Assembly (NCBI RefSeq): GCF_946478805.1 | Contig: NZ_CAMLDC010000005.1 | Span: forward strand, 62,001 to 126,000 | Direction: 5' to 3' | Length of the DNA: 64,000 nt | DNA from: an uncultured Fluviicola sp. | Lineage (GTDB): Bacteria > Bacteroidota > Bacteroidia > Flavobacteriales > Crocinitomicaceae | Shown here: in pieces, positions 35,752 to 44,545 of the stretch | Position numbering within the stretch: the stretch's first letter is position 1 | Layout: each line of letters begins with the position of its first letter | Made by a program: the position numbers and the translations under genes | The notes under the pieces: model-generated | What the model saw: the letters and a program-made list of their open reading frames with translations, nothing else | Told to the model about the DNA's origin: nothing | Databases searched by the model: none

Positions 35752-36921
35752 TTACTCCGAAAAAACTATAAACTTCTTCCCTTTTGCTGTCGGGTCTAAT
35801 TTGCACAAACCGATATTGCGGGTACCGAACCAAAATTCATCGTTCCTGTTTTTCAAAACTGTGAAAACCGAGTTGTTCGTTAATCCGTCGCCTGCTACTG
35901 TAAAATTGGTAAATGCGTTGGTTGCCGGATTGTAACGCCAAACACCTCCTTGTTTGTCGTAGGAAGAACCGCTTCCAAATTCGGTTCCGAACCAGATTGT
36001 TCCATCTTTGTCTTCCACCATGGAATAGATGCAACTTGTGCTAAGAGTTGCGATATCTGCAAAATTGGTGTACGATTTCTGAGCTCCGATTCCATCGTAT
36101 CGGCACACACCATGTTCCCTGGTTCCAAACCACAGGTTGCCGTTCTTGTCTTCCAGCATGGAATAAACCATATTGTCGCCGTTCGGTTCAAAATTAGTGA
36201 GTGATTTTCCATCATAGCAACAAGCTCCTTCGTTGTTCCAGGAGGCAAACCAAATCTTTCCGGTTTTGTCTTGCATGATTGCCGAAACCGCCCTCAGACG
36301 CAAATTTTTCTTGTTGATAATCATATTATTGCCGTTGAAGAATGGAATAAATGGAGTTCCGTCTCCTTTGAGCTTGTCGAAATCCGGATTAGATCTAAAA
36401 ACCCCGAAATCTGTTCCAAACCAAAATTGCCCACTTTTATCCTGGAAAATGGAGCGTACCGCGTTTTTTTGAGGCTCAGGTGTTAATGCCGAATTAGTAG
36501 TTTGATTGTCCATCGTTATTACCTGCTCCATACGGAAAACTGTAAAGCCTTTTTCTTCGTCTTTCGGATCAAAGCAACAGACACCGTCATCTGTTCCGAA
36601 CCAAAGTTTGCCGTCTTTGTCTTCATAGGCGGACCACACATTGTTGCTGTTCAATCCGTCTTTCTCCAGGAAATTGATAAATGAAGTTCCATTGTAACAA
36701 TAAAGCCCTTCTCCCGTTGTTCCGAACCACAGGTTTCCATTCTTGTCTTCCAGCGAACAGTGTACATTTGCATATTCGCCCGTTCCTTGGGTTCGAATCA
36801 GTTTTGATTTCCACACTACCTTTTTTTCAGGTTGATCCGGAGCTTGTGCATTGCAGGAGGTAATAAATAGCAAGCTTGCTAAGACTAATTTGATCGAACG
36901 ATACATGTTTCTTTTTATCAT
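35752..36921 (-). CDS. Lipoprotein made of a single seven-bladed regulator-type propeller
   Basis: 389 residues. The leader ends at a lipobox (LFITSC). Seven repeats of the two-component-regulator propeller follow (NLWFGT, KLWFGT, QFWFGT, KIWFAS, NLWFGT, TIWFGT, EFWFGT), enough for one complete propeller, with no kinase, membrane or output domain after it. In the usual proteins this repeat is the periplasmic sensor of a hybrid histidine kinase. Here it is free-standing and lipid-anchored, so it probably binds a ligand or a partner in the envelope. Fifteen bases after the small lipoprotein gene upstream; same operon. Confidence 0.85.
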   Translation of the reverse strand: MIKRNMYRSIKLVLASLLFITSCNAQAPDQPEKKVVWKSKLIRTQGTGEYANVHCSLEDKNGNLWFGTTGEGLYCYNGTSFINFLEKDGLNSNNVWSAYEDKDGKLWFGTDDGVCCFDPKDEEKGFTVFRMEQVITMDNQTTNSALTPEPQKNAVRSIFQDKSGQFWFGTDFGVFRSNPDFDKLKGDGTPFIPFFNGNNMIINKKNLRLRAVSAIMQDKTGKIWFASWNNEGACCYDGKSLTNFEPNGDNMVYSMLEDKNGNLWFGTREHGVCRYDGIGAQKSYTNFADIATLSTSCIYSMVEDKDGTIWFGTEFGSGSSYDKQGGVWRYNPATNAFTNFTVAGDGLTNNSVFTVLKNRNDEFWFGTRNIGLCKLDPTAKGKKFIVFSE

Positions 36922-36936
36922 GGTTTAAATATTGTG

Positions 36937-37293
36937 TTATTTCAATGGTTCCAATAAAACGGTCATATAACCTTGTGCATTGTTCGGATGTTTCTTCTGG
37001 TATGCTTCAACATCCGGTATTTCCTTCGGCTTGAAACCGCTCTTTAAAAACACCAATTTTGCGCACGGGCATTTCGGTACACACCCAACAAATTCATCTG
37101 CAACAAAATAACCATCCGCTTTAGTACTGATTGCATCTGTCTTTTTCTGATCCACATACAGTTCCACAGAAACATCTCCTAAGGGTTTGTTTGTTTTGGA
37201 AGAATAGACATATCCGCTGCTTCCAACGACTCCCTCACAACTCGCCATCAAAAATCCCGCGGCAATAATGAATCCCTGTTTTATGAACTTCAT
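36937..37293 (-). CDS. Small lipoprotein with carboxypeptidase-regulatory-like fold
   Basis: 118 residues. Lipobox LMASC. The body (SSGYVYSSKTNKPLGDVSVELYV ... ISTKADGYFVADEF ... AKLVFLKSGFK) has the strand pattern of a carboxypeptidase-regulatory-like/transthyretin-like domain, with a Cys-rich loop CVPKCPC. Its ATG overlaps the stop of the upstream lipoprotein gene (ATGA), so translation is coupled. Function unknown. Confidence 0.75.
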   Translation of the reverse strand: MKFIKQGFIIAAGFLMASCEGVVGSSGYVYSSKTNKPLGDVSVELYVDQKKTDAISTKADGYFVADEFVGCVPKCPCAKLVFLKSGFKPKEIPDVEAYQKKHPNNAQGYMTVLLEPLK

Positions 37294-37796
37294 TTTATCT
37301 CGAGATTAAACAATACTTTTTGGTCAAGAAACCACAACTTTCCTCCTTTATTTCCAAAGAACAAGTCCGGATGGCCATGATAATTTGCGTCTGAATTTTC
37401 CAGCTCGCTATCCAATTCCGAACTCAACCAGGGAAAACTGAACTGCTTTTTTTGGTAATTCGGTAAAGCATAATCAGCCAGCTTACCCTGTTCAATCAAT
37501 TTTTGAAAGGTCAGTGAATCAAAATAAAGCACTGCTTGCAAATAATCATCTTTGGGCTCTTCTGCCGAACCGTTTCCATTGATCGTTTCAATGTATGTAT
37601 GATGGAACATCACTTTTTTCGGGTAAAATTTTTCCAAGTCGATCAACTTTCCCAATTTATCGATATCCGATGATTCGTCGGATTTGACAAGATAAGATGG
37701 TACCGGTTCTTCTTCCGATCCTTTCAGTTCACAGGAATTCAGGCTTAGTAAAACAAGCAGACTACCTATGAAAAATGTTTTTGGGTTGATGGTCAT
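37290..37796 (-). CDS. Lipoprotein of unknown function
   Basis: 168 residues. Leader ends at LLSLNSC, a lipobox. The rest is acidic and soluble (VKSDESSDIDKLGKLIDLEKF, QAVLYFDSLTFQKLIEQGKLADYALP). No family recognised. Coupled through ATGA to the next lipoprotein gene. Part of the minus-strand envelope run. Confidence 0.7.
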   Translation of the reverse strand: MTINPKTFFIGSLLVLLSLNSCELKGSEEEPVPSYLVKSDESSDIDKLGKLIDLEKFYPKKVMFHHTYIETINGNGSAEEPKDDYLQAVLYFDSLTFQKLIEQGKLADYALPNYQKKQFSFPWLSSELDSELENSDANYHGHPDLFFGNKGGKLWFLDQKVLFNLEIK

Positions 37797-37854
37797 TTTT
37801 TTTAATTTCTGTTTGAAAGTTACACTAAAACGCGCAATCCGGACTTTTCTTGTA

Positions 37855-38772
37855 TCACTTACTCCATTTCCGGTATTCGCATTTAGCCCTGAAACCGGTG
37901 TAACTATTGATTAAAAAAGAATCTGTTCTTAGTATATAATCCGGAACAGAACAGGAATCCAAAAAACTTGCTCCAAAAAATGTTCCTTCCAAATCTGTCA
38001 TTTCCCGGACATTCCCTTTTAAATGGGAGATGATATCCTTCCGGCATTCATAGCATTCAACCGGCATGGTCGGGTCGGGCGAATAAGGATAAATTTCCCT
38101 TTCGGGACGATTCTCCAGGCAGATGCGTCCTAAAAACTCACTTACATCGCAGTACTTTTTTCGGCACGATCCCGCATTCTTCAGATTCAGTGAATCTGCA
38201 AAAACAATTGCTTTCCGATAGGTGATTGAATCCGGTAGGGAATAGTACGGATAGAAGAGTAAATTCGGATTCGGTCGAGTTCCATAGTATTCTCCCTTAA
38301 AATATTTTTCAATGGTAAAAGCTGAATCAGCAGAGGCATAAATATGGTAGGTGATAACCCCGTATTTGATCAGCATGTATTCCATCACCCGGTCAGACCT
38401 CCAGTTACAAAAATCGAGTGCTTGCCGGTATGAAATCACCACCACCGGAAAATTGCGGTAAACAGGATGTTTCAAATAATAATCCACCTGTTGATAATAT
38501 TTTCCATCCAACTTTTCCCAAACGGTCGTATCCGGTAGAGCCTGAAGGTATTCTTTTGAATCTGTTCCGAAATGCCTACAAATCCAAAACAAATATTCCT
38601 GCCAGCTAAAATTGGTTGTTTCCGTCATATCCAAGTATGAGTTATCCGAGAGTCTTATTGTTCCCGGCGGAGCCGGAAGATTTTCAATTTTGATCTCTTT
38701 TCTGAGTCTGTACGTCCCGCAAGACGCCATCACAATACTCAACAGGAAAAGTAGCAGGTTCCTTTTTCTCAT
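37855..38772 (-). CDS. Lipoprotein with degenerate FGE/GldK-like fold
   Basis: About 305 residues from ATG 38772 (the frame opens two codons earlier with TTG). Lipobox VMASC. The body has the markers of a formylglycine-generating-enzyme-like domain: SYLDMTETTNFSWQEYLF, YRNFPVVVISYRQALDFCNW, GNVREMTDLEGTFFGASF and YTGFRAKCE. They line up with those at 17072-18982. The catalytic Cys pair is missing. This is the pattern of GldJ/GldK-like lipoproteins of the gliding/T9SS machinery, but the sequence is far from those and I only propose the fold. It follows the GNAT gene by 11 bases. Confidence 0.7.
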   Translation of the reverse strand: MRKRNLLLFLLSIVMASCGTYRLRKEIKIENLPAPPGTIRLSDNSYLDMTETTNFSWQEYLFWICRHFGTDSKEYLQALPDTTVWEKLDGKYYQQVDYYLKHPVYRNFPVVVISYRQALDFCNWRSDRVMEYMLIKYGVITYHIYASADSAFTIEKYFKGEYYGTRPNPNLLFYPYYSLPDSITYRKAIVFADSLNLKNAGSCRKKYCDVSEFLGRICLENRPEREIYPYSPDPTMPVECYECRKDIISHLKGNVREMTDLEGTFFGASFLDSCSVPDYILRTDSFLINSYTGFRAKCEYRKWSK

Positions 38773-38783
38773 TTCCAATCTGT

Positions 38784-39188
38784 TTATCTCATCAACTCCA
38801 TCATATTCTCCGGTTTCGCCAATTCTGTAAATCCGAATTTACGATATAGCTCATGTGCATCCGAAGTTGCCAGGCGCCACACTTTTACATCCTTCAACGA
38901 TTCATTTTCCAAAATGTGTTTCACCAGGATTTTAGAATAACCTAAGCCTTGGTGATTTTTGTCAATGAATACATCCAACAGATAAGCAAATTGTGCATAA
39001 TCTGTTACAACGCGCGCATAGCCGATTTGTTTCTCGTTCAAGAAAACACCGAAGTTCAGGGAGTTGTCGACACAGGTTTGCATCGTTTCCAAACTGCGGT
39101 TTTTTGCCCAATAGGTTTGAGCAATAAAATCCCTTATATATGCGATATCCAGTTGATGATTATCTGAAGTGATGATTAAATTCTCCAT
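38784..39188 (-). CDS. GNAT-family N-acetyltransferase
   Basis: 134 residues; GNAT fold with the acetyl-CoA loop DKNHQGLGYSKILVKHIL (Q/R-x-x-G-x-G/A: QGLGYS) and the C-terminal ATSDAHELYRKFGFTEL motif. It transfers acetyl from acetyl-CoA to an amine on an unknown substrate. Probably the first gene of the minus-strand run toward 34423, though it may be unrelated in role to the lipoproteins. Confidence 0.9.
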   Translation of the reverse strand: MENLIITSDNHQLDIAYIRDFIAQTYWAKNRSLETMQTCVDNSLNFGVFLNEKQIGYARVVTDYAQFAYLLDVFIDKNHQGLGYSKILVKHILENESLKDVKVWRLATSDAHELYRKFGFTELAKPENMMELMR

Positions 39189-39297
39189 GAATTAAAATTA
39201 CCATTTCAACTGACAAAAATCAATAAACGATAAACAGTAGATATAATCTATTGAGGAGAAAAGGTATTTAAGAACTGACAGATTAGCTGCTTATCAA

Positions 39298-40059
39298 TTA
39301 AAGCATTTTAATACGATTGGTCAATTCATCCCGGTATGAACCGCCGATAGGAATGAGTTTACGATCATTCTCCAGTTGTAAGTTCGGGAAATCGATCGAT
39401 GCAATTTTATCCAGGCGAACAATGAATGAACGGTGAACGCGGATAAACTGATCCGTACCCAATTTCGTTTCAATATCCTTCATTGTGGAATGAATCGTAT
39501 AACGCGTTTCATTGGTGTTGATAACTACATAATCCTTTAACGCTTCAATGAAATAAATATCATTCATATTTAATTTCACCAATTTGCTGTTTGACTTTAC
39601 AAAAATGAACTCATTGAAAGAATCTTTCTCCTTGTTTTCAACCAAAGAATAAAGCATGTCGCGTTCGCGTTCTACCTCCTGTTCCTTTTTATGTTTGTAA
39701 AGCGCCATCTCAATTGAAGTATGCAAATCAATCTCTTTGAAAGGCTTTAAAATGTATCCGTAAGGTTCAGTAACTTTTGCTTTTGAAAGGGTTGCTTCAT
39801 CCGCATAAGCTGTCAGATAAATAACCGGAATTGAATATTGGTTCCGAACAATTTCAGCAGTTTCAATTCCATTCATTTCACCTTTCAACATGATGTCCAT
39901 CAGGACAATATCCGGTTGATTAGCTTCTAATAATTCGAGGGCTTTTTCACCCGATGGAGCTGCCCCTACGACATTGTATCCAAGCTTTTTCAAACTCGAT
40001 TGGATATCCTTCGAAACAATGAATTCATCTTCTACAACTAATACATTAGCCTTCGTCAT
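39298..40059 (-). CDS. LytTR-family response regulator (orphan)
   Basis: 253 residues. Receiver domain (VLVVEDEFIVSKDI, phospho-acceptor D55 in PDIVLMDIML, switch Thr/Lys in YLTAYAD and YILKPF), then a coiled linker and a LytTR DNA-binding domain (NDIYFIEALKDYVVINTNETRYTIHSTMKDIE, FIRVHRSFIVRLDKI; each well-known LytTR positions). Its partner histidine kinase is not in the window. A promoter with TACTTTTG lies 19 bases upstream. Confidence 0.93.
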   Translation of the reverse strand: MTKANVLVVEDEFIVSKDIQSSLKKLGYNVVGAAPSGEKALELLEANQPDIVLMDIMLKGEMNGIETAEIVRNQYSIPVIYLTAYADEATLSKAKVTEPYGYILKPFKEIDLHTSIEMALYKHKKEQEVERERDMLYSLVENKEKDSFNEFIFVKSNSKLVKLNMNDIYFIEALKDYVVINTNETRYTIHSTMKDIETKLGTDQFIRVHRSFIVRLDKIASIDFPNLQLENDRKLIPIGGSYRDELTNRIKML

Positions 40060-40077
40060 TCTTTACAGCTTTGGAGT

Positions 40078-40107
40078 CAAAAGTAATTAAATTTGAGATT
40101 TAATCAC
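40078..40107 (-). promoter_or_regulatory. Promoter for the LytTR response regulator
   Basis: On the minus strand: GTG (40107-40105), a 19-base spacer and TACTTTTG (40085-40078), matching TTG-N19-TAnnTTTG with one change in the -33 box; 18 bases before the ATG. Confidence 0.5.
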
Positions 40108-40672
40108 TATGTGTTCTAATATTTAGTAGACACTTAACTTTCGTTCGTCTATTCGAATATAAACTTTAACTATGAATTTTGCAAATTAGTCTCCAAAAGG
40201 AAGCCAATCTAATAAATAGAATAAAAAGATTTTATAAAAGAATATTTACTATATCTATTAGGGGTGTTAATTCGTGCAAAACTTTTTAGTGAAAGATTCG
40301 TTTTTTAAACTTATGAGTCGTTTCATCTGATTTATTGACAATGCTTTTAGTCCTTTTGGACTTATATAACAGGAGTTTACATAGATATGAACAAATTGTA
40401 TGGAATTGTTCATGTGGATAAAATAGTTTCTTTTTAGTCTGTTAACCTGTGTTTAACATGGTGATAAAAGATCCGTAACTCTGTCAAACTTTATGGTGCC
40501 TAATCCGAAAACTTGTACATATGTCTAAATAGTTGGATTATCCTAGAAATAGTTATGGATTCTTTCTAACAGATATTGACAATTTCGGATTCATTCGTGT
40601 GTAAAACTACTTTCGGTAATCCTATATAAACCAACCCTTTCAAGAAATCGTTTTTTTCTTATTGTTAATTGA

Positions 40673-40703
40673 TTGTTCCATTTGTTGATAAGGTGTAACT
40701 TTG
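40673..40703 (+). promoter_or_regulatory. Promoter for rpiB
   Basis: TTG (40673-40675), spacer of 20 bases, TAACTTTG (40696-40703): a full match to the Bacteroidota promoter pattern, 16 bases before the ATG at 40720. Confidence 0.65.
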
Positions 40704-40719
40704 ACAAAACATTCATCAT

Positions 40720-41154
40720 ATGTCTCAAATCATTCCCATAGGAGCGGACCACGCAGGATTTCAATTGAAATCAGAAGTTATAAAACATTTAGAATCATTA
40801 GGGTACCAAGTGAAGGATTACGGATGCTATAGTGAAGATAGTATTGACTATGCAGATTTTGGTCACCCGGTAGCAAATCATGTAGAAGCAAACGAAGGTT
40901 CCAAAGGAATTGTAATCTGTGGAAGTGGAAACGGAATCAACATGACTGTTAATAAACACCAGGGAATTCGTGGTGCGCTGTGTTGGAAGAAAGAGATTGC
41001 TCAACTTGCCCGCGAACACAATGATGCAAATATCCTCACATTACCCGCACGTTTCGTTTCAGTGGAAGAAGCTCTTGAAATGGTGGATATCTTCTGGAAT
41101 ACTGCTTTCGAAGGTGGAAGACACCAGAAGCGTGTAGAGAAAATACCTCTTTAA
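40720..41154 (+). CDS. rpiB: Ribose-5-phosphate isomerase B
   Basis: 144 residues. Interconverts ribose 5-phosphate and ribulose 5-phosphate in the non-oxidative pentose phosphate pathway. PIGADHAGFQLK at the start, the KDYGCYSEDSIDYADFG segment, the catalytic loop GIVICGSGNGINMTVNK (Cys base) and NDANILTLPARF identify the RpiB/LacAB family. Single gene. Confidence 0.95.
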   Translation: MSQIIPIGADHAGFQLKSEVIKHLESLGYQVKDYGCYSEDSIDYADFGHPVANHVEANEGSKGIVICGSGNGINMTVNKHQGIRGALCWKKEIAQLAREHNDANILTLPARFVSVEEALEMVDIFWNTAFEGGRHQKRVEKIPL

Positions 41155-41167
41155 TAATTTATAATTG

Positions 41168-41217
41168 AAAATTGAGAATTGAAAGGGGTTGAATCGATCT
41201 TTTCAATTCTCCATTTT
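41168..41217 (+). repeat. Imperfect 18-bp inverted repeat after rpiB
   Basis: AAAATTGAGAATTGAAAG (41168-41185) pairs with CTTTTCAATTCTCCATTTT (41199-41217) with one mismatch. It may end rpiB transcription, but there is no T-run immediately after it. The A/T-simple sequence resembles short repeats scattered in Bacteroidota intergenic regions. Confidence 0.45.
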
Positions 41218-41237
41218 ACACTTTCAATTCAAGACCT

Positions 41238-42698
41238 ATGAAAGGAATCACCAGCTTATTATTTTCGAGTGCCTTGTGCGTTTGTTTTTCCCAGGAAGCT
41301 GATTTGGCTAAAAAATACAGTGCCTATATTAATGCGGATGATTTGAAAAAGAATCTGACCATTTTGGCTTCCGATAGTTATCTTGGAAGGGAAACCGGAA
41401 AACAAGGTCAGAAAATGACTGCTGAATTCCTGAGTGCTTACTTTCAAAAATTGGGATGTTCTTTTGCTCCGGGAATGACGGGTTATGAACAACATTTTGA
41501 TGTCATTGAAAGTACACCGGGAGGAACCATGTCTTTGAACAATTTGGCATTGAATTTCAAAACGGATTTTATCTATTATGCGTGTAAATCAAAAACGAAG
41601 TTAACGAACACACCGGTTTACAGTGTGGATCAGTTGCCGAAGGTTGGTGAAACACCATGTTATGTGATTTATGTAATGAAAAGCCTCGAAGTAAAAAAAG
41701 AGGTTTCGGTTCTTAAAAAGCAATTATCAAAGAACGTAAAAGGAATCATTCTTGTTTCGAAGGATTACAGTACGCTTTATGAATACATGGAACATTATGT
41801 AACGACCAAAACGATGGTTTTAGCCGACGAAAAGAAGAAGGAAGAATTTCCAATTCTCTTTGTAAAGGATTCTTCCATCCTTTCATTAAAGAGTAAATCG
41901 AACAATTATCTCTTTGGAAAAGGAAAATTCAAGGAGACGGAGCATCCGAAACCCTTGTTCACATTGACCGCAGAATTAAATACACAAGAGGAAAAACTGA
42001 CCAGCTCGAATGTGCTTGCTTATATAGAAGGTCGTGATCCGATTCTTTCAAAAGAGGTGGTTATCATTACTGCTCATTACGATCACATCGGAGTGGATCA
42101 TGGGGTAGTATACAATGGAGCAGACGACGATGGAACAGGAACAGTTGCTCTGTTGGAACTGGCTGAAGCCTTTATGGAAGCTAAAAAGAATGGTCAGGGT
42201 CCGAAACGTTCTATTTTGATCATGCCTGTTTCCGGAGAAGAAAAGGGATTGTTGGGTTCTGATTATTACTCCTCTCATCCGATCATTCCATTGGAAAATA
42301 CTGTTGCCGATCTGAATATCGATATGATCGGTCGGAATGACATCGGTCACGAAAAGGATACCAATTATATCTATATCATCGGGTCGAACATGTTGAGCAA
42401 TGATCTGCATGATGCAAATGAACGAGTGAATACCAAATACACGCAATTGAAATTGGATTACAAGTTCAATAGTTTATCGGATCCGAATCAGTTTTATTAC
42501 CGCTCGGATCATTACAATTTTGCAAAACATGATATCCCTGTTATTTTCTACTTCAGCGGAGTTCATGAGGATTATCACCAGCCAACGGATGATGTAGAGA
42601 AAATCATTTTCTCAAAAGTGGAGAAAGTTGCCAGGTTGGTTTTCTTTACTGCTTGGGAAATTTCAGATGCTTCGAAACGGATTACTTTGAACCGGTGA
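41238..42698 (+). CDS. Secreted M28-family zinc aminopeptidase
   Basis: 486 residues with a signal peptide (to CVCFSQ). An insert domain (about 90-260) carrying a PA-like fold precedes the peptidase core. Zinc ligands are in ITAHYDHIG (His, Asp-region), GADDDGTG (bridging Asp), VSGEEKGLLGS (catalytic Glu pair), NIDMIGRND (Asp) and GVHEDYHQPTDD (His). M28 enzymes remove N-terminal residues from peptides; this one acts in the periplasm or outside. Its 3' end overlaps the 3' end of the TlpA-like gene by 17 bases, a convergent overlap. Confidence 0.92.
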   Translation: MKGITSLLFSSALCVCFSQEADLAKKYSAYINADDLKKNLTILASDSYLGRETGKQGQKMTAEFLSAYFQKLGCSFAPGMTGYEQHFDVIESTPGGTMSLNNLALNFKTDFIYYACKSKTKLTNTPVYSVDQLPKVGETPCYVIYVMKSLEVKKEVSVLKKQLSKNVKGIILVSKDYSTLYEYMEHYVTTKTMVLADEKKKEEFPILFVKDSSILSLKSKSNNYLFGKGKFKETEHPKPLFTLTAELNTQEEKLTSSNVLAYIEGRDPILSKEVVIITAHYDHIGVDHGVVYNGADDDGTGTVALLELAEAFMEAKKNGQGPKRSILIMPVSGEEKGLLGSDYYSSHPIIPLENTVADLNIDMIGRNDIGHEKDTNYIYIIGSNMLSNDLHDANERVNTKYTQLKLDYKFNSLSDPNQFYYRSDHYNFAKHDIPVIFYFSGVHEDYHQPTDDVEKIIFSKVEKVARLVFFTAWEISDASKRITLNR

Positions 42699-43911
42699 TA
42701 CCTAAAAGGGATTCTACCAGCGCATTTGTCTTGTTCACGTATTCTGTATAAACCTCGCCGGTTCCCGGACCGTTGAATCCTGTGTGAATACGTTTTACCT
42801 GGCCGTCTCTTCCTATATAAATGGAAGTTGGGAAGGAAATGACCTCATTGAGCATCTTAAATTGTTCGGATGCAATTTCTTTAGAAGCTTTACCTCCGAC
42901 TAAAAAGGTGAAATCCAGATTTTTGCGCTGTTTTAAAGTGAGAATTTTATTTGCCTGATCTTCAAAGGAATCAGCAGTCTCGTACCCGATCGAAATAATT
43001 TCCAATCCTTTTGAATGGTATTTATCGTAAAGCTCTTTATAGTAATTGGTTTCGTCCATACAATTCGGACACCAGGTTCCCATAATCTGAATGATGACTA
43101 CCTTTCCTCTTGTTTCTTGATTAGGAAAAGTGTAATCCGATCCATTAACCGTTTTCAGATTGAAACTGAATGTAGCATTGTCTTTTTTCAGAACGGTGAT
43201 TGAATCCGGATCGCGTAATTCATAATTCGGATTGTAGGTAGCCACGAAGTCTGTTGAATAATGTTTTCCACTATAAAAGTAACCCTGCACACGATGGTCC
43301 TTTAAAGTACCATTCAATAAAAAAGCATGTGAGCCATCAAATGCGGAAAGATAGAATTTGGAACCTTCTATTGTTCCTTCAAGAAACCTGTAATCTCCCG
43401 TCTCCGTCCTGAAAGTTCCCGTAAGGTGGTTTTGATTTTGGGAAATAATTCCCAAAGCATTTTCTTCGTCATTTGTTTCAGGAGAGAAGTGTGTTTCCCA
43501 TTTCCCATTTAAATCTCCCGCCGGCGCTTCCTTTTTTCGCGGTTTTTGATTTAAATTGGCGAAAAATGGTATTTTGTAGTTCGCACCCTTATTATAGTTG
43601 AACCAAAAGCCCCTGATTTCCTTCTTCTTGTCTGTTATGAACCGCAACTCCGAGTCGAAACTTGGAAAAGGTAAAATGGTGGTGTCTCCTTTTCTGATCC
43701 CGTTGGTCAATTCAATTCTTTCGTCTGCATTATGAACAACCAACAGCAATCTTTTTTGTTTTTTCTCAACGCTTAAATGAACGGGTAATTGTGTTGTTTC
43801 ATTTAATTGTAAGTAGGCAGAATACGATCCGGGAAGGAGAGAAATCTTTTGGGAATAGAGAGATGTTATTGATAGGACAATCAGTAACAAAGAGCCAATA
43901 CTTGTTTTCAT
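42682..43911 (-). CDS. Exported TlpA/AhpC-type thioredoxin-like protein
   Basis: 409 residues with a signal peptide (to SLYSQ). The first 240 residues are an unassigned beta-rich domain (GDLNGKWETHFSPET, FRTETGDYRFLEGTIEGSKFYLSAFDG). The last 165 are a thioredoxin fold with the redox motif WCPNC (Cys281/Cys284), MGTWCPNCMDETNYYKEL, and the IYIGRDGQVKRIHTGF strand of the TlpA/ResA group. It probably reduces disulphides of periplasmic proteins; the N-terminal domain may select a partner. Confidence 0.88.
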   Translation of the reverse strand: MKTSIGSLLLIVLSITSLYSQKISLLPGSYSAYLQLNETTQLPVHLSVEKKQKRLLLVVHNADERIELTNGIRKGDTTILPFPSFDSELRFITDKKKEIRGFWFNYNKGANYKIPFFANLNQKPRKKEAPAGDLNGKWETHFSPETNDEENALGIISQNQNHLTGTFRTETGDYRFLEGTIEGSKFYLSAFDGSHAFLLNGTLKDHRVQGYFYSGKHYSTDFVATYNPNYELRDPDSITVLKKDNATFSFNLKTVNGSDYTFPNQETRGKVVIIQIMGTWCPNCMDETNYYKELYDKYHSKGLEIISIGYETADSFEDQANKILTLKQRKNLDFTFLVGGKASKEIASEQFKMLNEVISFPTSIYIGRDGQVKRIHTGFNGPGTGEVYTEYVNKTNALVESLLGITGSK

Positions 43912-43956
43912 GGGGGTGTTAAAGTACCACTAAATTAATTTTTTATTTTGAAGATA

Positions 43957-43988
43957 TTGACCTGGTGCAACCTTTTTTGGTAGTTTAG
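43957..43988 (+). promoter_or_regulatory. Promoter for the ECF sigma/anti-sigma pair
   Basis: TTG (43957-43959), spacer of 21 bases, TAGTTTAG (43981-43988), close to TAnnTTTG; 23 bases before the ATG at 44012. Confidence 0.45.
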
Positions 43989-44011
43989 AGTCTATTGATA
44001 CAGCAAGTGCT

Positions 44012-44545
44012 ATGGATGATTTAACATTGGTAAATGAATGCGCCAAAGGAAATTCAAAAGCACAGCGAGCGTTGTTTGATAAGTTTGCTCCCAAGATGAT
44101 GGCTGTTTGCCAGCGTTATCTGAGAAATACGCAGGAAGCTGAGGATGTATTACAAGATGGTTTTGTAAAAGTTTTTCAGAAGATTGTGGATTTCAAAATG
44201 GAAGGATCTCTGGAAGGGTGGATCAGAAGAATTGTAGTGAATACAGCTTTGGATACCATTCGAAAGAATAAGAAGCTATTGGATGATGTTCAGGTTGAAG
44301 AAGTTCAATACAAGGTATCTTTTACAGACCATCAATTTGATGGAATGGATTTGGCACAGTTAATGAAGTTAATTGATGGAATGCCAGATGGATACCGGAT
44401 TGTATTTAACATGTTTGCAATTGAAGGTTATTCACATAAAGAAATAGCGGATACATTGGGAGTGACGGAGAATACCTCCAAATCTCAATACTCGCGTGCA
44501 CGAGCTTTTCTACGCACTCAATTAGAACTATTAGAACGTGATTGA
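44012..44545 (+). CDS. ECF-family RNA polymerase sigma factor
   Basis: 177 residues. Region 2: RALFDKFAPKMMAVCQRYL, EAEDVLQDGFVKVF, GSLEGWIRRIVVNTALDTIRK in part. Region 4: LAQLMKLIDGMPDGYRIVFNMF then GYSHKEIADTLGVTENTSKSQYSRA. This is the type common in Flavobacteria, where many ECF genes sit with a membrane protein that restrains them. The downstream gene overlaps it by 8 bases, so they are translated together. Confidence 0.92.
   Translation: MDDLTLVNECAKGNSKAQRALFDKFAPKMMAVCQRYLRNTQEAEDVLQDGFVKVFQKIVDFKMEGSLEGWIRRIVVNTALDTIRKNKKLLDDVQVEEVQYKVSFTDHQFDGMDLAQLMKLIDGMPDGYRIVFNMFAIEGYSHKEIADTLGVTENTSKSQYSRARAFLRTQLELLERD

Larger units (their letters stand above)
40060..40719. other. 660-bp AT-rich intergenic region
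   Basis: No gene found in either strand. It carries the divergent promoters for the LytTR gene and rpiB, a small perfect hairpin AGTCC-TTTT-GGACT (40349-40362) and a spaced inverted repeat TAATCC (40501-40506)/GGATTA (40535-40540). It is more AT-rich than its surroundings and unusually long for this gene-dense stretch. Confidence 0.5.
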
